Part shown: positions 1-5,991 of the stretch, in pieces
Layout of the letters: every line of letters starts with the position of its first letter
Numbering within the stretch: position 1 is the first letter of the stretch
Assembly: GCA_910577165.1 (NCBI GenBank)
Contig: CAJTLX010000088.1
Location: 1 to 6,840 of the forward strand
Direction: 5' to 3'
DNA length: 6,840 nucleotides
Source: an uncultured Lachnospiraceae bacterium
GTDB taxonomy: Bacteria > Bacillota > Clostridia > Lachnospirales > Lachnospiraceae
Position numbers and translations under genes: made by a program
Notes under the pieces: model-generated
Databases searched by the model: none
What the model was told of the DNA's origin: nothing
The model's input: the letters and a program-made list of their open reading frames with translations, nothing else

Positions 1-2499
1 AGTAGTAGAGAGGGAGAGAGTTTCTCCCGTACTAACCTGGAAAACTTCGTCAAATTCTCGAGCTGTGACCAATTCTTTTTGGTATTCGGTAACCGGATAG
101 CTTTGGGTATCCACCATAAGATAATCCGGTCCAAATTTTAGCTGGGTGCCAATCCAGCTGTCAATTTCTTTCTGCGAAAGATTTGTGGCAGCAGAGGGTG
201 GAAGACAGTAGTCTGTAACCATCCAGCTTCCGGTTAAATCCCAATTGGTGAAATTGTATTCTATCTCCTGCTTTCCGACAAGGATAAATCCTGTTTCATT
301 ATCCGCAGCTTCAAGAAAGAGGGTGATCTGCGATTCTGGATATTTGCTGTAAGCAAAGCGTTTTAGATAAGTAATTTGCGTATTTTGACTATCGTTCATC
401 TTTATTTGTGTTTCATCAAAGGTATAGTTTTCGTTGTCCGGAATGCGGATATAGTAGTTTCCCTCCTCATAGATAATATCCCCGTTTTCCTCGGAAAATT
501 CCTGTGGATTTAGGTATTCGGACAGCGGTTTCCCGAAAAGAACCTCGATCTCATGATTTAATGTATCTTCATCCACCTTGGCATAAGCGGTCTTCATATC
601 GCGGCGAGAGGAGTAGCGGTTGACGGTTTCGCCGTCAAAATTGCCACTGTAGGAATAGAATAAATAATCTTTCCAGAATGCGGCATTCAAATCTTTTTCC
701 GCATAAAAGTCCGGCATAAAGAGAGTAACACGCTGCAGATGGGAAACATCCTCCTCAGAGCAAAGAAAGATAAGGTTTTTATTCCGGAATCCTTTGATCT
801 CCCCTTCGGTTCTCTCTTCTTTTCCGGTCAGAATATAGCCATTGTCGTTCTCTGCGGCTTCAATATAGAGCGTGATTTCCGAGAGCGGAGTATCCCCATC
901 CTCAAGGTATTTTGGAAATACAATCTTTGTTCTTCCATCCTCCGCAAGGGTGGTTGTCGATACGCCGAAAGCGTAATCCGGCGAGTCGGAAACACTGATA
1001 TAGTAAAAGCCGCCCTCATAGAGAAGATTATTGTTATCCACAAGAAGATCCGGACGTTCTACAAATTCGGATAGAGCTTTGCCGAAAAAAAGTTTTGTTG
1101 CCCGGTCAAGTTCCCCCGCAGCGATCTCATTGTAGGCAATCTGGGAACCGTATTGCGAGTTATAATGCTCCACCATTTTGGCTTTGCAGCCAGTAACAGG
1201 TTCCGTTTTATTAACATTTGTATAGACCGAGAACAGATAATTTTTCCAGAAATCGATATCCATATCCTCCTCCGATGAAAAATTCGGGAGGGAAAAGGAA
1301 AGATTTAATAGGCTGTACAGGGATTCTCCATCAAGGGAACAAATTTTTTTGTCTGAATTATTCTCTGTGTCGGGAGGTGTGGGATCTTCGCCGCGAGGAG
1401 AAGGCACAGGAGTAGGATTGTTTTCTTCCCCTCTTTTTGCTGCTTTGGGTATGGTCATAAATGCCGCTGTACAAAATATGGCAAGCAGAATAACAAGCCC
1501 CAAAACCAAGAAATTCTTTTTTCTTTTTTTCATAATATTTTTCACACGCCTTTCTGTGTTGGATTCGCCGAACGCCGGTCCCGTATGCAGACTGCTCTGT
1601 GCTTCGGCAAAGGAGAGCAAAGTTTTTGCATAGTCTTTTCGTTGCGTCTGTGCGGCGAAATTTAATGTACTCTCATCACAAAACATTTCCATATCCTGAT
1701 TCATCTTGTACATTGCAAGCCAGACAAAGGGATTCCACCAGTGCAGACAGAGGCAGATAAGCCCCGCCATATGCAAAAGCGGGTCGTGATGGCGAATGTG
1801 GGTCTGCTCATGCGAGAGGATATGTGCCCTTGCCTCCGGGGTTAAATGGTATGGCAAAATAATGCGCGGGCGGAAAATGCCGACGACAAAGGGGGAAAGG
1901 ATCGCCTCACAGAGCCAGATATTGCCTTCCTCGCAGATAGCGGTACTGATCTGTCGTCTAAGCCTTAGAAACTGAAAGAGAAAGACCAGCGCGGTGATCA
2001 GAGTGCCGATAAGCGAGAGGGCGGGCAGAATTGATAACAGATAATTTAAATTCTGTCCGTTGTACTTCTCCGGAGAGGAAGTCTTCTCCTGTGTTTTTGT
2101 CTGCGGTAGTTTCCCTGAGGAAATCGGGGAATTTAGGAAGCCTTCATTTTTTGTACTCCCATTAAGGAGATTTCCAAAATTTTCCTTACCAATAGGAAGT
2201 TTTTCTGTATCCGCATCCTGCTGCCCCAAATTTTTGGTAAGCTGACCCGCCGTGCGCAAGCTGAGAGAAAATATTTCCGGGGAAATACTATTGGTTTGCG
2301 CGGAGGGGATTTCCGGCTGCAAACTGAATCGTGTCTCAATAAAAACAGGACATAGAAGGCGCACAATGACCAACAGCCAGAGCAGACGGGTGTAGAAACC
2401 GGAATATTTTTTTAAGAGTACTCTTGCGATAAGCACAATAGTAATCAGGAAACAGGCCTGAAAACTCATATGCCATAGGGTATGAATAATCGCGGTCAT
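1..2499 (-). CDS. BlaR1/MecR1-like M56 membrane metalloprotease sensor, 3' end beyond window
   Basis: An uninterrupted frame of 833 codons runs off the left edge, so the C-terminus is missing. Family role (established): M56 membrane zinc proteases sense an extracellular signal and trigger cleavage of a cognate BlaI-type repressor. Visible layout: hydrophobic segments near residues 3-25, 34-53, 158-182 and 330-350; an extracellular loop of about 105 residues (54-158); and the protease region with zinc motif HEQTH at 230-234 and the downstream EMFCDE at 271-276. A basic KKRKK patch lies just before the last membrane segment, followed by a Pro-rich linker (362-382). The extracellular part then has two copies of one domain (about 386-573 and 579-746), then a region from about 753 starting LTGSWMVTDY that looks lipocalin-like. 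No SxxK/KTG penicillin-binding layout is seen, and the protein is already longer than classical BlaR1 (about 600 residues). Start ATG 2499 is chosen for its strong AAAGGAG site; an in-frame ATG at 2538 overlaps the blaI stop but lacks a good site. Family assignment is confident; the signal is unknown. Confidence 0.9.
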   Translation of the reverse strand, partial: MTAIIHTLWHMSFQACFLITIVLIARVLLKKYSGFYTRLLWLLVIVRLLCPVFIETRFSLQPEIPSAQTNSISPEIFSLSLRTAGQLTKNLGQQDADTEKLPIGKENFGNLLNGSTKNEGFLNSPISSGKLPQTKTQEKTSSPEKYNGQNLNYLLSILPALSLIGTLITALVFLFQFLRLRRQISTAICEEGNIWLCEAILSPFVVGIFRPRIILPYHLTPEARAHILSHEQTHIRHHDPLLHMAGLICLCLHWWNPFVWLAMYKMNQDMEMFCDESTLNFAAQTQRKDYAKTLLSFAEAQSSLHTGPAFGESNTERRVKNIMKKRKKNFLVLGLVILLAIFCTAAFMTIPKAAKRGEENNPTPVPSPRGEDPTPPDTENNSDKKICSLDGESLYSLLNLSFSLPNFSSEEDMDIDFWKNYLFSVYTNVNKTEPVTGCKAKMVEHYNSQYGSQIAYNEIAAGELDRATKLFFGKALSEFVERPDLLVDNNNLLYEGGFYYISVSDSPDYAFGVSTTTLAEDGRTKIVFPKYLEDGDTPLSEITLYIEAAENDNGYILTGKEERTEGEIKGFRNKNLIFLCSEEDVSHLQRVTLFMPDFYAEKDLNAAFWKDYLFYSYSGNFDGETVNRYSSRRDMKTAYAKVDEDTLNHEIEVLFGKPLSEYLNPQEFSEENGDIIYEEGNYYIRIPDNENYTFDETQIKMNDSQNTQITYLKRFAYSKYPESQITLFLEAADNETGFILVGKQEIEYNFTNWDLTGSWMVTDYCLPPSAATNLSQKEIDSWIGTQLKFGPDYLMVDTQSYPVTEYQKELVTAREFDEVFQVSTGETLSLSTT
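262..765 (-). repeat. Extracellular domain repeat, copy 2 (in blaR1-like gene)
   Basis: This encodes residues about 579-746. Landmarks matching copy 1 are Cys580, FWKDYLF (608-614), LFGKPLSEY (654-662), YEEGNYYI (677-684), and ITLFLEAADNETG (724-736) followed by FILVGK. The 28 residues that end in the FWK(N/D)YLF motif also align without gaps between the copies. It is followed directly by the lipocalin-like start at about residue 753. Confidence 0.85.
814..1344 (-). repeat. Extracellular domain repeat, copy 1 (in blaR1-like gene)
   Basis: This encodes residues about 386-562 of the BlaR1-like protein. Landmarks in order are Cys387, FWKNYLF (417-423), FFGKALSEF, YEGGFYYI (494-501), and ITLYIEAAENDNG (542-554) followed by YILTGK. 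Copy 2 has the same landmarks in the same order, displaced by 182-193 residues, so the two arose by tandem duplication and later diverged. Divergence is at amino-acid level; I see no long DNA identity. Function unknown; its position implies ligand or stress sensing outside the membrane. Confidence 0.85.
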
Positions 2500-2506
2500 C
2501 GATTCT

Positions 2507-2513
2507 CTCCTTT
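2507..2513 (-). promoter_or_regulatory. Ribosome binding site that decides the blaR1-like start
   Basis: AAAGGAG in the mRNA lies 7 bases before ATG 2499. It favours this start over the in-frame ATG at 2538, which would add 13 residues (MIAICADIERRES) and has no comparable site upstream. Confidence 0.85.
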
Positions 2514-2525
2514 CTATATCGGCGC

Positions 2526-2550
2526 AGATGGCAATCATGAGTTGCCATCT
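2526..2550 (-). promoter_or_regulatory. Perfect intercistronic hairpin over the blaI stop codon
   Basis: AGATGGCAA and TTGCCATCT form a perfect 9-base-pair inverted repeat around a 7-base loop (CTCATGA in the mRNA). The loop holds the blaI TGA stop and an ATG in frame with the blaR1-like gene. No T-run follows, so it is not a classical terminator. It may influence mRNA processing or the repressor-to-sensor ratio; that role is inference. Confidence 0.6.
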
Positions 2551-2909
2551 ATATATTCTTCCTGTGCGTCGTCGATTATTTTCCGGATACGATCCGCCTC
2601 TTCCTTTGAAAGTTTGCGATCCTTTAAGAACGCGGCGAGAAAGGTCGGGAGATGCCCATGGCTGGTGCGCTGCAAAAGCTCCTCGCTCTCCTGTCTGTCC
2701 ACCTCTGTTTTGTCCACCAGGGAGGAAACAATAGTATTTTCATTTTTTACGATTCTCTTGTCGGAGAGTTTTTTGATCACGGTGTAGGTGGTCGATTTTT
2801 TCCATCCCAGTTCTTCATTGCAAAGCTTTACTAACTGAGGGCTGGCGATCGGCTCATTCTCCCAGAGAATGCATAAAAAACGGTACTCACTCTCAAAAAT
2901 TTTTTCCAT
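2535..2909 (-). CDS. blaI: BlaI/MecI/CopY-family winged-helix repressor
   Basis: This 124-residue protein is typical in length for the BlaI/MecI family. Members bind dyad operators as dimers and are inactivated by proteolysis set off by a BlaR1-type sensor. The N-terminal winged helix covers about residues 5-70, with the recognition region around GWKKSTTYTVIKKLSDKR (35-52). The C-terminal helical dimerisation part is about 72-120. In staphylococcal BlaI/MecI the scissile bond is Asn101-Phe102 within LNFVEK. Here the aligned segment reads AAFLKD, giving Ala93-Phe94, so cleavage specificity may differ. The start ATG has AAAGGAG 6 bases upstream. The gene is first in an operon with the BlaR1-like gene, 35 bases away on the same strand. 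It is probably autorepressed through the dyads just upstream. No beta-lactamase gene is in the window, so the symbol denotes family, not a proven resistance role. Confidence 0.93.
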   Translation of the reverse strand: MEKIFESEYRFLCILWENEPIASPQLVKLCNEELGWKKSTTYTVIKKLSDKRIVKNENTIVSSLVDKTEVDRQESEELLQRTSHGHLPTFLAAFLKDRKLSKEEADRIRKIIDDAQEEYIDGNS

Positions 2910-2929
2910 GTAAAACTCCTTTCTTTGTC

Positions 2930-2950
2930 TTAGTAGTGTTAAACTGCTAA
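2930..2950. promoter_or_regulatory. Candidate BlaI dyad in the blaI 5' leader
   Basis: The half-sites are TTAGTAGT (2930-2937) and ACTGCTAA (2943-2950). They are inverted with 7 of 8 positions matching and a 5-base spacer. The site lies between the predicted blaI start point and its ribosome binding site. It resembles the ACTA/TAGT core of BlaI-type operators. It is the weakest of three candidates by context. Confidence 0.45.
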
Positions 2951-2967
2951 AAAGTGAATCACAGATG

Positions 2968-2983
2968 GTCTATTGCAATAGTC
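2968..2983. promoter_or_regulatory. Candidate BlaI operator at the blaI start point
   Basis: CTATTGCAATAG (2970-2981) is a perfect 12-base palindrome, extended by a G/C pair across one mismatch to 2968-2983. It sits at the position expected for the start of blaI transcription, where a bound repressor would block initiation. BlaI family proteins typically bind such dyads (established for the family); binding here is inferred. Confidence 0.65.
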
Positions 2984-2990
2984 TATATTT

Positions 2991-3019
2991 AGTTTACTAC
3001 AATAGACTAAGGATGTCAA
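2991..3019 (-). promoter_or_regulatory. blaI operon promoter
   Basis: Read on the minus strand: a perfect -35 TTGACA (3019-3014), a 17-base spacer, and -10 TAAACT (2996-2991). Transcription should start near 2984, giving a leader of about 75 bases. The strong -35 with overlapping dyads fits a promoter that is fully repressed until BlaI is removed. Confidence 0.75.
2995..3009. promoter_or_regulatory. Candidate second BlaI operator inside the blaI promoter
   Basis: TACTACAATAGACTA is an imperfect dyad between the -35 and -10 boxes of the blaI promoter. Its CAATAGACTA (3000-3009) repeats CAATAGTCTA (2976-2985) of the neighbouring operator at 9 of 10 positions, 24 bases apart. TAGTCTA (2979-2985) and TAGACTA (3003-3009) are also exact inverted copies. 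Paired sites like these suggest cooperative repressor binding. Confidence 0.5.
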
Positions 3020-3044
3020 GAGGTTTTTCAAAATTTTTAATGTA

Positions 3045-3073
3045 TTGACAATAAAGCGAGGAGAGGATAAACT
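3045..3073 (+). promoter_or_regulatory. mcrBC promoter
   Basis: A perfect -35 TTGACA (3045-3050), a 17-base spacer, and -10 TAAACT (3068-3073), followed by a predicted start near 3080. Both hexamers and the spacing are identical to the divergent blaI promoter. The two -35 boxes face away from each other with 25 bases between them. No dyad overlaps this promoter; the nearest candidate operator ends 35 bases before its -35 box. Confidence 0.7.
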
Positions 3074-3092
3074 TGGATGAAAAACAGCATTT

Positions 3093-3099
3093 AAAGGGG
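3093..3099 (+). promoter_or_regulatory. Ribosome binding site supporting a TTG start of mcrB
   Basis: AAAGGGG lies 8 bases before TTG 3108. An ATG at 3100 touches this site but is in another frame and stops after 26 codons. The next in-frame ATG, at 3144, has no good site. The frame is closed upstream by a TGA at 3078-3080. Confidence 0.55.
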
Positions 3100-3107
3100 A
3101 TGAAAAT

Positions 3108-4604
3108 TTGCAGGAAAAGGGAAACCACCAGGCAAAATATGGGATGGATACGGCAATCTGGATTGCGGCGGCAGTGTTAACCTGGAAAAATTATAAGACA
3201 GAAAAGATTGCAACGCGCGACGATCTCTATTTTAAGCAGGCGGAAATTATAAAATTGGCAGTTAAATATGCAAAAGAAACGGATCGAAGAAGGGGATGCT
3301 TCTTATGTTGTGCAGATTCGAAAGATTCCGTCAACAATTATCTCCGCGGCGATAATCAAAAAAATCCTTATGTCTGTCGGCTTACCATGATGGAGGAATT
3401 TAAGGAGCGAACTTATCCGGAGGATCTTAATTTTGCGGATCGAGTAGAGATAGATGGGGAGGAAATTACATTGGGTGAATTATTTGATTTTGTAAAAGAT
3501 AAATATCCCACCATTTATACTCATATCTGCATGGATTTCACGGTTGAGCAAGAGGAAAGTTCTCTGTTTGACGGGGAGAATATCGAATATGCCGGGGAAG
3601 ATTTTTCTGAGGAGAAAAATTTTATTTTGTACGGTCCTCCCGGAACGGGAAAAACCTATAATTCCGCGATCTATGCCGTGGCGATCTGCGATGGGAAACT
3701 GAGGGGGGAAATGGGCGATTATTCGGCGGTGATGAAGCGGTATCACGAGTTGAAGGAGGAGGGCAGAATTGCATTTACAACATTCCATCCCTCCTACAGT
3801 TATGAGGAGTTTATCGAGGGGATCAAGCCAGTAATGGGTCAAAATAAAAATCAGATGGAGTACCGGGTGGAACCGGGAATTTTTAAAAAATTCTGCGAGC
3901 GGGCGAAAACAGGAATGCGGGGGATGGTTCCCTATGTATTTATTATTGATGAGATAAACAGAGGAGATCTCTCAAAAATTTTTGGCGAGCTGATCACGCT
4001 TATTGAAACGGCGAAAAGAGCCGGAAAGAAGGAGGCAGTTTCCGCGATCCTGCCCTATTCGGGGACGGAATTTTTTGTGCCGGGGAATGTCTATCTTATC
4101 GGGACAATGAATACCGCCGATCGCTCGATCGCCCTGATGGATACCGCGCTGCGCAGACGCTTTCAATTTGTTGAGATGATGCCGGATGTGCAGGTACTTA
4201 AAAAATTAGGTGCTGACCGGGTGGGGGATCTTGATGTGGCAGCGATACTCGAAAAAATAAATGAGCGGCTTACGTTTTTATATGACAGGGAACATACCAT
4301 AGGGCATGGATTTTTTACCGGACTTCGGGGGGAGCGGGCGACATTATCTCGTCTGCAATCGATTTTTGAACTCTCCATCCTCCCCTTGCTCCAGGAATAT
4401 TTCTATGACGATTACCAGAAAATTCAGCTTGTTTTGGGGGACAATGCAAAAAGCAGCCCGGATTTTCAATTTATTCGGGATGATTTTGTCACGGCGGGGA
4501 TATTTAAGGGAGATGTTGATGAGATTTTGGATTTTTCCGAAAAGGTTTATTCGATCAATAAAGCGGCTTTTGGCAGGGTGGAGAGCTACAGGGAAATTTT
4601 ATAA
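3108..4604 (+). CDS. mcrB: McrB-type AAA+ GTPase, motor subunit of a Type IV restriction system
   Basis: This 498-residue protein is close in length to E. coli McrB (459). McrB binds DNA through its N-terminus, forms a GTP-driven ring and activates the McrC nuclease (established). Motifs: Walker A GPPGTGKT (176-183); Walker B FIIDEINRGD (278-287); the McrB GTP-binding signature MNTADRS (334-340); and ALRRRF (347-352) with the arginine-finger region. TFHPSYSYEEFIEGIKP (225-241) and the LYDREHTIGHGFF block (391-403) are also typical. Residues 1-145 are the presumed target-recognition part. They do not look like the E. coli methylcytosine-binding domain. They start with a WIAAAVLTW helix and include a Cys-rich GCFLCCAD (63-70), NNYLRGD and RTYPEDLNF. 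An acidic linker (146-170) joins them to the motor. The start is TTG 3108 on ribosome-site evidence; ATG 3144 would remove 12 residues. mcrC follows 18 bases downstream. The recognised DNA modification cannot be read from the sequence. Confidence 0.93.
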   Translation: MQEKGNHQAKYGMDTAIWIAAAVLTWKNYKTEKIATRDDLYFKQAEIIKLAVKYAKETDRRRGCFLCCADSKDSVNNYLRGDNQKNPYVCRLTMMEEFKERTYPEDLNFADRVEIDGEEITLGELFDFVKDKYPTIYTHICMDFTVEQEESSLFDGENIEYAGEDFSEEKNFILYGPPGTGKTYNSAIYAVAICDGKLRGEMGDYSAVMKRYHELKEEGRIAFTTFHPSYSYEEFIEGIKPVMGQNKNQMEYRVEPGIFKKFCERAKTGMRGMVPYVFIIDEINRGDLSKIFGELITLIETAKRAGKKEAVSAILPYSGTEFFVPGNVYLIGTMNTADRSIALMDTALRRRFQFVEMMPDVQVLKKLGADRVGDLDVAAILEKINERLTFLYDREHTIGHGFFTGLRGERATLSRLQSIFELSILPLLQEYFYDDYQKIQLVLGDNAKSSPDFQFIRDDFVTAGIFKGDVDEILDFSEKVYSINKAAFGRVESYREIL

Positions 4605-4622
4605 TTCAGGGATGATAGATAG

Positions 4623-5909
4623 ATGGGAAAATTATTTGAGGTAAGGGAATTTGACAAAATTATTGGTAATCCCCATTACAGGGAGGATACAAGATACCGA
4701 TATCTGGAGGAAAGGAAATTTCAGAAATTAATTGATTTTCTGCATGAATCTTCCGGAGCGGGGACGGACGGACTGGATTTTATGAAGATCGAGTATCGGC
4801 GCGGGGTGGGAGAGGTGGTTCTTGTGCGCAATTATGTGGGATTACTTCAGTTAAAGAGTGGAATTCAGATACAGATATTACCAAAAATATCCTTTTGTTC
4901 CGGAGAGGAGGGGGAGACGAAAACAAAAAGGATATTTTTGCATATGCTCTCCAGCATAAAAGATTTTTCCGGCAGGGAATTTTTGGAGGCTTCTCTAAAT
5001 GCGGATCATATGAATTTATATGAAATTTTTATTTATCTGTATTTGCAGGAAGTAAAAAAATTGGTGAGTCGGGGAATCGCATCGGGATATATGGAGCAGG
5101 AGGACAATCTGCATTATTTCAGGGGAAAACTTCTTGTCTCAAAACAACTCGCACTTAATCTGGTACACCGGGAGCGTTTCTATGTTGCCTGGGAAGAATT
5201 TCATAAAAACCGCCCGGAAAATCGCATCGTAAAAGCAACGCTTATCTATCTGTCGGGGAGAACAAAAAATGTGAAGAATGCGAAGGAGATCAAGCGGCTG
5301 CTTTCGGTATTTATGCCAGTGGAGGCTTCAAAATGCTATGAGAAGGATTTCTCCCTGGTCGTAATTGACCGGAACACAAAGAATTATGAGCGGTTGATGC
5401 AATGGGCAAAAATTTTTTTGATGAATCAGAGCTTTACTGCCTTCTCCGGCTCCTTTTCTTCCCAGACAATGCTGTTTCCGATGGAGTCCCTCTACGAAAG
5501 CTATGTGGCGCAGCAGATAAAAAAGGTATTTGGCAGGGCGGGATGGGAGGTTTCCTGTCAGGATCAAAGATATTTTCTCTTTGTGGAGCCAAAAAAATTT
5601 TCACTGCGACCGGATCTTGTCTTAACGCGGGAGGGGCGGACAGTGGTGATGGATACAAAATGGAAAATGCTAAGGAAAAACAGGGGGCAAAATTATGGGA
5701 TTGCTCAGGCGGATATGTATCAGATGTACGCTTATTCCAAGAAATATCATACTCCGGAAGTCTGGCTTTTGTACCCGGTAAACGATGAGATGAGGGGGCA
5801 TACGCCAATAAAATTTGAGAGCGGCGATGGAACCTGTCTTCGTCTGTTTTTGGTTGATCTGGCAAGGATTTCGGAAAATATGGAAGAACTGAGGAAGGAA
5901 TTGGAATAA
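4623..5909 (+). CDS. mcrC: McrC-type PD-(D/E)xK nuclease subunit of a Type IV restriction system
   Basis: This 428-residue protein is longer than E. coli McrC (348). McrC docks on the McrB ring, stimulates its GTPase and cuts DNA (established). The N-terminal half (about 1-270) carries the McrB-contacting region, with ILPKI (85-89) and the conserved block FRGKLLVSKQL (166-176), RERFYVAWEEF (183-193) and NRPENRIVKATL (196-207). The C-terminal half is the nuclease: LRPDLVL with Asp331, then MDTKWK with Asp344 and Lys346. The spacing of 13 and 2 residues equals that of the E. coli catalytic triad Asp244/Asp257/Lys259. AQADMYQMYAY (361-371) follows, as usual in the family. All catalytic residues are present, so the nuclease should be active. 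An AGGG at 4608-4611 lies 11 bases before the ATG, a modest ribosome site; with the short gap this suggests coupling to mcrB translation. Confidence 0.94.
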   Translation: MGKLFEVREFDKIIGNPHYREDTRYRYLEERKFQKLIDFLHESSGAGTDGLDFMKIEYRRGVGEVVLVRNYVGLLQLKSGIQIQILPKISFCSGEEGETKTKRIFLHMLSSIKDFSGREFLEASLNADHMNLYEIFIYLYLQEVKKLVSRGIASGYMEQEDNLHYFRGKLLVSKQLALNLVHRERFYVAWEEFHKNRPENRIVKATLIYLSGRTKNVKNAKEIKRLLSVFMPVEASKCYEKDFSLVVIDRNTKNYERLMQWAKIFLMNQSFTAFSGSFSSQTMLFPMESLYESYVAQQIKKVFGRAGWEVSCQDQRYFLFVEPKKFSLRPDLVLTREGRTVVMDTKWKMLRKNRGQNYGIAQADMYQMYAYSKKYHTPEVWLLYPVNDEMRGHTPIKFESGDGTCLRLFLVDLARISENMEELRKELE

Positions 5910-5912
5910 TTT

Positions 5913-5936
5913 TACAAATCAGAAAAGCTATTTGTA
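5913..5936 (+). other. Weak AT-rich hairpin after mcrC
   Basis: TACAAAT and ATTTGTA are exact inverted copies; with AG/CT inside they form a 9-pair stem with one bulged C and an AAAAG loop. No T-run follows, so termination here would be weak. No better mcrBC terminator is seen before the pheS promoter, so some mcrBC transcripts may enter the T-box leader. Confidence 0.3.
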
Positions 5937-5957
5937 TGCCCGCAAAGAATTTTTGGG

Positions 5958-5985
5958 TTGACATTCTGAAAAATTATGTTAAAAT
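5958..5985 (+). promoter_or_regulatory. pheS promoter
   Basis: A perfect -35 TTGACA (5958-5963), a 16-base spacer, and -10 TAAAAT (5980-5985). Transcription should start near 5992, just before the T-box leader. This gives pheS its own promoter, separate from mcrBC. Confidence 0.75.
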
Positions 5986-5991
5986 AATTCC

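Noticed and set aside
739..2245. Several plus-strand open frames of 61-111 codons (for example 739-1074 and 1349-1633)
   Set aside because: They lie opposite the continuous blaR1-like frame, have no recognisable motifs, and their ribosome sites are poor.
2336..2548. Minus-strand frame of 70 codons starting MATHDCHLRR
   Set aside because: It overlaps the start of the blaR1-like gene in another frame and lacks motifs; the overlapping frame has clear membrane and protease features.
1..2909. A beta-lactamase regulon in the strict sense
   Set aside because: No beta-lactamase or penicillin-binding protein gene is in the window, and the visible sensor part lacks penicillin-binding motifs.
3077..3094. 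Five-codon mini-frame (MKNSI) just before mcrB, considered as a regulatory leader
   Set aside because: Its ATG lies at or before the predicted transcription start, so it is probably not translated.
3108..5909. mcrBC as part of a mobile element
   Set aside because: No integrase, transposase, terminal repeats or target duplications were seen at the borders, and base composition looks similar to the neighbours by eye.
5434..5964. Minus-strand frame of 176 codons opposite the mcrC nuclease domain
   Set aside because: The plus strand here encodes the conserved catalytic motifs of McrC; the antisense product is Pro/Ser/Arg-rich without family motifs.
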